A stretch of 64,000 nt of DNA from Nocardioides marmoriginsengisoli. GTDB taxonomy: Bacteria > Actinomycetota > Actinomycetes > Propionibacteriales > Nocardioidaceae. Positions 60,106 through 64,000 of this stretch are shown here, piece by piece (the stretch's first letter is position 1; each line of letters opens with the position of its first letter). A program made the translations under genes and the position numbers. The notes under the pieces were generated by a model. The model was not told the origin of the DNA, searched no databases, and saw only the letters and a list, made by a program, of their open reading frames with translations. The stretch spans positions 568,026 to 632,025 of the forward strand of contig NZ_RJSE01000003.1 in the NCBI RefSeq assembly GCF_003725695.1. Direction: 5' to 3'.

Positions 60106-60738
60106 TCAGGACTGGCAGAGCCTGCACGGGACCAGGCCGTCGGCGTTGGCTCCCACCGGCTGCAGGTCCTCGCGACCTGCGATCAGGTCGCAGTCGGCGC
60201 GGTGCATGGTCTTGCCGCGCCCGGCGGTCACCAGCACCGAACCCGCGTCCCGGGCACGGGCCGGCGTCGCTGCCGGCCGGGCGGCCGGTGCGGCAACGGT
60301 CTCGGCCGGAGCCGCGTAGGGCGCTGCGACAGCGGTCTCGACCGGCGCCGCCCCATTCTGGGCTGAATTCTGGGCGACCGCGTCCGCCAGCAGCAGCAGC
60401 GTCTCGGAGAGCTGGCGCTGCGCGTCCTTCTGGTCCGCGGCGATCCGGGCGAGCCAGGAGCCGAAGTACAGGAAGCCGCCGACGAAGGTGATGCCCAGAC
60501 CGAGGACGCCGCCGGAGATCAGGTACGGGATCTGGTCGTACTGGTACAGCGTGTGCGCGGCGCCGTACCAGCCGAGGCCGATCACGATCAGACCGGTCGG
60601 CAGCAGCACCGCCCCCGCGACGAAGAGGACGAGGTGCAGCAGCTGGGCCGGGTTGCCCCGGAGCGGGGCCACCCCGTCCCTGCTCGATGCCCTCGGCATC
60701 GTGTGGGCCGGAGCCTGCTGGGCTTGGATCGTGGTCAT
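60106..60738 (-). CDS. Two-span membrane protein with cytoplasmic zinc-ribbon-like tail
   Basis: A 210-residue protein. Membrane helices lie at 33-57 and 72-95, then an amphipathic helix (96-122), an Ala/Pro-rich linker (128-165) and a C-terminal domain with His179, Cys183, Cys205 and Cys208 spaced like the metal-binding part of Ada-type domains. Both ends should face the cytoplasm. ATG 60738 starts one base after the stop of the anchored protein gene. I do not recognise a family; its position suggests a regulator or adaptor of the transporter. Confidence 0.8.
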   Translation of the reverse strand: MTTIQAQQAPAHTMPRASSRDGVAPLRGNPAQLLHLVLFVAGAVLLPTGLIVIGLGWYGAAHTLYQYDQIPYLISGGVLGLGITFVGGFLYFGSWLARIAADQKDAQRQLSETLLLLADAVAQNSAQNGAAPVETAVAAPYAAPAETVAAPAARPAATPARARDAGSVLVTAGRGKTMHRADCDLIAGREDLQPVGANADGLVPCRLCQS

Positions 60739-60739
60739 C

Positions 60740-62401
60740 TCATACCTTTCTGAGGTCGGGGATGCCGGCCCGGAGGCCGTGGGCACAGGTGACGGCGCCC
60801 CCGAAGAGCAGGGAACCGGAGCGGAAGATGTACCAACCGAGGCCTCCCCCGATCGCGAGACCGAGGAGGACGAGCCAGGTCGGCAGCTTGTCCAGCGGCG
60901 GCAGCCCGGACGTGGCGTTCCGGGGAACGACCGGCGTGGTGACCGACGGCTGCTCCCCACCGGCCTGGACCGGGGGCAGCTCGCCGGGCATCGGACCGCT
61001 GTCGATGCCCGGGCCACCGTCGGTGCCGCCCGGGGTCTCGGTGGTGGGACCGCCGGTGGTCGGCGGGGTCACCGTCGGGCCGGGGTCGATCCCTGCCACG
61101 GTCTCGGCGCGGGAGGTGGCCTGGCCGAGGACGATGTCGAGCTGCGGGGTGGCGTCGCCGAGGGCGATGATCAGGCCCTTGAGGATGCCTGCCTGGCCCG
61201 GGAGGTCGGGGAACTTCTCCATCAGCTGGCCGAGCGGCAGCTTCGGGAGCTTGCTGAGCAGCGGCGCCGTCTTGATGGTGATCCGGAGCGCCTCGGCGGT
61301 GACCGAGCCGGCCGGGCCGGTCTTGGACTGGGTCGCCTTGCCGAGGTCGATGCTGATCCCGAGCGCCTTCAGGGCCGCCGCCGGGGCGTCCGGGAGACCG
61401 GGGATCGGGTTGACCTTGCCCATCGCCTCGATGCCGTCGCCGGTCATCGCGAACTTGTTGCCGGCGATCGACAGCGCGCCCATCGTGACCTTGCGGGAGA
61501 TCACCGCACCCTTGGCGAGGTTGCTGGTCACGGTGGTGATCACCTCGACGCCGTCGAGCTTCACGATGCCGCCGAGCAGGCCGATGCTGCCCAGCCGGCT
61601 GGTCGCGGTGGCGATGACCGAGTCGCCCTCCTCGTCGTACGTCGTCGAGGAGATGCTCTCCATGCCGCCGGCCTTGATCAGCAGGCTGAGCAGGCCGAGC
61701 GGGCTGGTCGACGGGGTCTCGCCGGGGCCGGCCGTCGACGCACCCGCGAGCAGACCGCTGAGCGCGCTGAGGTCGCCGGACTGGAGCAGCTCCAGGGGGG
61801 TCTTGGGCTTGGTGCCGGTGCCGTCGCCGCCGGGATCGACATCGCCGGCGGTCCCGTAGCCGACCTTGGCTACGGCCTTCTTCGGGGACGTGGTGACCTT
61901 GCCGGTCATCCCGGGGAAGAACTCCTGGGTGGCCGCGGCGGTGTCGCCAGGGCTCATCGCGTTGACCTGCACCGGGTAGCCGCCGTCGGTCAGCGCGCCC
62001 GGAAGACCGAGCTGCTCGCCGAAGGTCTTCAGGCCCTCACCGACCGCGTCGCCGGGCCAGAGCGCCGAGGCCCGGGCGCTGCCGATCGGGCCCGAGGTGC
62101 TGCCGACCTTGGTGTAGGAGAAGTTCAGCTCGAGCTGGGGGTCGGACGGGATCGGGATCGCCGGCTCGCGCAGCTCGATCCGCAGCGGCGTCGCCTGGGC
62201 GTAGGTGCTCCACCCGCTGTAGTCGGCCGCCTGCGCCGGCATCACCGAGGCGGCGCCGCCGATCGAGAGCAGGCCGAGGACGGCAGCGCTCGCGACGGTC
62301 CGCTTGGCGCGCCGGCTGGCGGTCTCGATCCGCCGCGCGACGGTCTTGTCATAGAGCGTCTTCTCGCCCTTGTGGTCGTTCGTGCACTCGCCGCAGGTCA
62401 T
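60740..62401 (-). CDS. Large extracellular protein with N-terminal signal/anchor and C-terminal membrane helix
   Basis: A 553-residue protein. A cytoplasmic lead with CGEC (3-6) and many basic residues precedes a hydrophobic segment (about 37-58). A long outside region (60-505) starts YSGWSTYAQATPLRIEL and later has a Pro/Thr/Gly-rich stalk (about 430-490). One membrane helix follows (about 507-527), with a short tail. It looks like a beta-rich binding domain held over the membrane. The start overlaps livF by four bases. No substrate-binding protein gene of the usual Liv type is visible, so it may serve that role (inference). Confidence 0.8.
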   Translation of the reverse strand: MTCGECTNDHKGEKTLYDKTVARRIETASRRAKRTVASAAVLGLLSIGGAASVMPAQAADYSGWSTYAQATPLRIELREPAIPIPSDPQLELNFSYTKVGSTSGPIGSARASALWPGDAVGEGLKTFGEQLGLPGALTDGGYPVQVNAMSPGDTAAATQEFFPGMTGKVTTSPKKAVAKVGYGTAGDVDPGGDGTGTKPKTPLELLQSGDLSALSGLLAGASTAGPGETPSTSPLGLLSLLIKAGGMESISSTTYDEEGDSVIATATSRLGSIGLLGGIVKLDGVEVITTVTSNLAKGAVISRKVTMGALSIAGNKFAMTGDGIEAMGKVNPIPGLPDAPAAALKALGISIDLGKATQSKTGPAGSVTAEALRITIKTAPLLSKLPKLPLGQLMEKFPDLPGQAGILKGLIIALGDATPQLDIVLGQATSRAETVAGIDPGPTVTPPTTGGPTTETPGGTDGGPGIDSGPMPGELPPVQAGGEQPSVTTPVVPRNATSGLPPLDKLPTWLVLLGLAIGGGLGWYIFRSGSLLFGGAVTCAHGLRAGIPDLRKV

Positions 62402-63105
62402 GCAGCACCCCCCAGAATCACATCAGCCATGATCGCGTTGATCTCGTCAGGCTCTCCCGTGGCGACGACCGTTCCCCCGGTCATCACCGCTGCGTAGTCG
62501 GAGACCCGCAGTGCCGTGCGCGCGAACTGCTCGACCACCAGGATCGAGACACCGGTCTCGGCGATCTTCGCGACAGTTTCGTAGAGCTCGTCGACGATCA
62601 GCGGCGCCAGGCCCATCGACAGCTCGTCGAGCAGCAGCAGCGCCGGGTCGGAGGCGAGCGCGCGCGCCATCGCCAGCATCTGCTGCTCGCCGCCGGACAT
62701 CGTCCCGGCCAGCTGGAAGCGGCGCTCGTGCAGCCGCGGGAAGTAGCTGTACGCGGTGTCGAAGACCGCCTCCGGCGCGACGCCGGCGTACGACATCAGG
62801 AGCAGGTTCTCCTCGACCGTCAGGTTCGGGAAGACACTGCGCCCCTCGGGGATCGTGGTCAGGCCGAGCCGCGCCAGGTCGTCCGGCTTGGCGCCGGTGA
62901 CGTGGATGCCGGCCAGGTGGATGTCCCCGGAGGTCTGCTGCATCTGACCGCTGATCACCTTGAGAAGCGTCGACTTGCCGGCGCCGTTCGGACCGAGCAG
63001 CGCCACCACCGCGCCCTTGGGCACGGTCAGGTTCACCCCGCGGAGCACCTCGATGCGGCCGTAGGCGGCGTGCAGGTCGATGATGTCGAGAATCGGGACG
63101 CTCAC
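62398..63105 (-). CDS. livF: Branched-chain-type ABC transporter ATPase LivF
   Basis: A 235-residue ATPase of the HAAT/Liv uptake class. Walker A GPNGAGKST is near 37-45, the signature SGGEQQM near 136 and Walker B LLLLDELSMGLAPL near 156. The N-terminus ILDIIDLHAAYGRIEVLRGV is typical of LivF. GTG 63105 overlaps the livG stop by four bases and its stop overlaps the anchored protein gene, so translation is coupled along the operon. Confidence 0.93.
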   Translation of the reverse strand: MSVPILDIIDLHAAYGRIEVLRGVNLTVPKGAVVALLGPNGAGKSTLLKVISGQMQQTSGDIHLAGIHVTGAKPDDLARLGLTTIPEGRSVFPNLTVEENLLLMSYAGVAPEAVFDTAYSYFPRLHERRFQLAGTMSGGEQQMLAMARALASDPALLLLDELSMGLAPLIVDELYETVAKIAETGVSILVVEQFARTALRVSDYAAVMTGGTVVATGEPDEINAIMADVILGGAA

Positions 63106-63887
63106 AGGACAACCTCTTCGTTCACCAGCGGCAGCACGGCCGTGTCGTCCCCCGCCGGTCCGTCGTCCGAGTAGCCCAGGTAGGCCTTCTGGACCACCGG
63201 GTTGGCGCGCACCTGGGCGGGCGTCCCGTCGGCGATGACCGAGCCGAAGTCCAGGACGTGGATGGTGTCGCAGACGTTCATCACCAGGTCCATGTCGTGC
63301 TCGACCATCAGGATCGTGCGGCCCTCGTTCGCGAGCTGCTGGAGCAGCTCCCCGAAGGCCTCGGTCTCGGACTCGTCCAGCCCCGAGGACGGCTCGTCGA
63401 GGAGCAGCAGCTTCGGGTCGCAGGCCAGTGCTCGGGCGAGCTCGAGCAACCGCGCGGTGCCGGTCGGGATCGAGTCGGCCCGGTCGTCGGCGTGGTTGGC
63501 GATGCCGACCAGGTCGAGCAGGTCGTCGACGTCGTTCTGGACCGAGCGGAACAGCCCGGCGAACCCGTCGTGGATGTCGAACGCGGTCCGGACGTTCTCG
63601 GCCACGGTCAGCGACCCGAAGGCCTCCAGCCGCTGGAAGGTCCGGCCGATCCCCCGCCGGGACCGGCGGTGCACCGGCATCCGGGTGATGTCCTTGTCGT
63701 CGAAGACGACCCGGCCCGAGGTCGGCGTCTGCAACCCGGTGACCACGTTGAACGTGGTGGTCTTGCCGGCGCCGTTCGGGCCGATCAGACCGGTGATCGA
63801 GCCCTGCTCGACCTCGAAGTTCGCGTGGTTGACGGCGGTCACGCCGCCGAACTGGACGACGACGTCGTCAACGTGCAGCAACGGCAT
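63102..63887 (-). CDS. livG: Branched-chain-type ABC transporter ATPase LivG
   Basis: A 261-residue ATPase paired with LivF. Walker A GPNGAGKTT is near 36-44, Q-loop FQRLEAFGSLTVAENV near 85, Walker B LLLLDEPSSGLDESE near 160. The signature loop reads PTGTAR instead of SGGQ-like, as in some LivG proteins. ATG 63887 is chosen because GAGGAGG lies ten bases upstream; a 28-residue Thr-rich extension to 63971 is rejected since that part codes for the end of another gene in a different frame. Confidence 0.92.
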   Translation of the reverse strand: MPLLHVDDVVVQFGGVTAVNHANFEVEQGSITGLIGPNGAGKTTTFNVVTGLQTPTSGRVVFDDKDITRMPVHRRSRRGIGRTFQRLEAFGSLTVAENVRTAFDIHDGFAGLFRSVQNDVDDLLDLVGIANHADDRADSIPTGTARLLELARALACDPKLLLLDEPSSGLDESETEAFGELLQQLANEGRTILMVEHDMDLVMNVCDTIHVLDFGSVIADGTPAQVRANPVVQKAYLGYSDDGPAGDDTAVLPLVNEEVVL

Positions 63888-64000
63888 GCGTGTCCACCTC
63901 CTCTGCCAACGGTCCGGCGCCGGGATCCCCGCCCGGGTCCCCGTCGTTGTGGTCACCGTCGTCGTAGTCATCGTCGTCGCGGCGGCCGAAGCCGTACTCC
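63868..64000 (-). CDS. C-terminal end of the upstream permease, with an acidic tail (partial)
   Basis: The reading frame enters from the right edge and ends at TGA 63870-63868, overlapping livG by 20 bases. The 43 visible residues start EYGFGRRDDDDYDDGDHND and end VDTHAVAAR; third codon positions are strongly G/C. By operon order this should be the LivM or LivHM permease, whose C-terminus would face the cytoplasm. The Asp-rich tail is unusual for the family. Gene identity is inferred. Confidence 0.55.
   Translation of the reverse strand, partial: EYGFGRRDDDDYDDGDHNDGDPGGDPGAGPLAEEVDTHAVAAR

Noticed and set aside
63888-63971. Thr-rich N-terminal extension of LivG (MTTTTVTTTT)
   Set aside because: It reads the end of the upstream permease frame out of register; ATG 63887 has a ribosome site and starts like LivG.

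Overview
The window is a GC-rich stretch of an actinobacterial chromosome, most like a Nocardioides-type member of the Propionibacteriales. The evidence is the kgd-type 2-oxoglutarate enzyme, a WhiB1 protein, SigR/RsrA, Ni-superoxide dismutase with its maturation protease, the glucosylglycerate enzyme GpgS, the actinobacterial ribosomal protein bL37 and a KstR-like motif. Several blocks match gene orders I remember from Mycobacterium tuberculosis: whiB1-pdtaS, sigH/rshA, the SRAP gene, aroA-rsgA, desA3 with its reductase (around Rv3219-Rv3230c), and folP2-gpgS (Rv1207-Rv1208). No tRNA, rRNA, CRISPR array, insertion sequence or prophage was seen. No stretch over 300 bases lacks a gene.

Layout. 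0-3 kb: a PadR-controlled ABC exporter (padR, ATPase, FtsX-like permease cut by the left edge). 3-13.6 kb: homocysteine methyltransferase, secreted hydrolase, kgd with a 59-residue partner, Kelch-like lipoprotein, acetoacetate decarboxylase-like protein, and a secreted tyrosinase-fold protein that has lost its copper ligands. 13.6-16.7 kb: a fatty acyl desaturase and its ferredoxin reductase, divergent from a TetR regulator, with a 26-base palindrome between them. 16.7-22 kb: MFS exporter, SDR, nitroreductase, quinone-reductase-like enzyme, malic enzyme. 22-27.6 kb: sodX/sodN, an anti-sigma/sigma pair of the SigF type, whiB1, pdtaS and a DUF2785 protein. 27.6-33.3 kb: TPP enzyme, thioesterase, bL37, rsrA-sigR, hydrolase, SRAP protein and a degenerate GGDEF-like protein. 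33.4-38.3 kb: a membrane-bound sigma/anti-sigma fusion, aroA, rsgA, hisN. 38.3-49 kb: FKBP, CBS, S4 and DUF445 proteins, a secreted metallopeptidase, a VWA/MoxR pair and secreted proteins. 49-57.6 kb: thiolase/DUF35 pair, class III cyclase with an MBL hydrolase, RibD-like reductase, folP2-like gene, gpgS, esterase, Ppm1-type glycosyltransferase. 57.6-64 kb: hydrolase, two tail-to-tail paralogous TetR genes, and a tightly coupled Liv-type ABC operon with two unusual membrane proteins, running off the right edge.

Regulation can be read unusually well. About twenty genes, several of them in the divergent pairs, carry a TAnnnT hexamer 6-9 bases (mostly 6 or 7) before the start codon, which predicts leaderless or nearly leaderless transcripts and fixes many starts. 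SigR has a GGAAT-N18-GTT promoter placed to make a longer isoform. There are also PadR-, DesT-, CRP- and KstR-like palindromes in the expected intergenic places. The candidates most worth a second look are the copper-less tyrosinase-fold protein and the Liv-type operon with its anchored extracellular protein and zinc-ribbon membrane protein.
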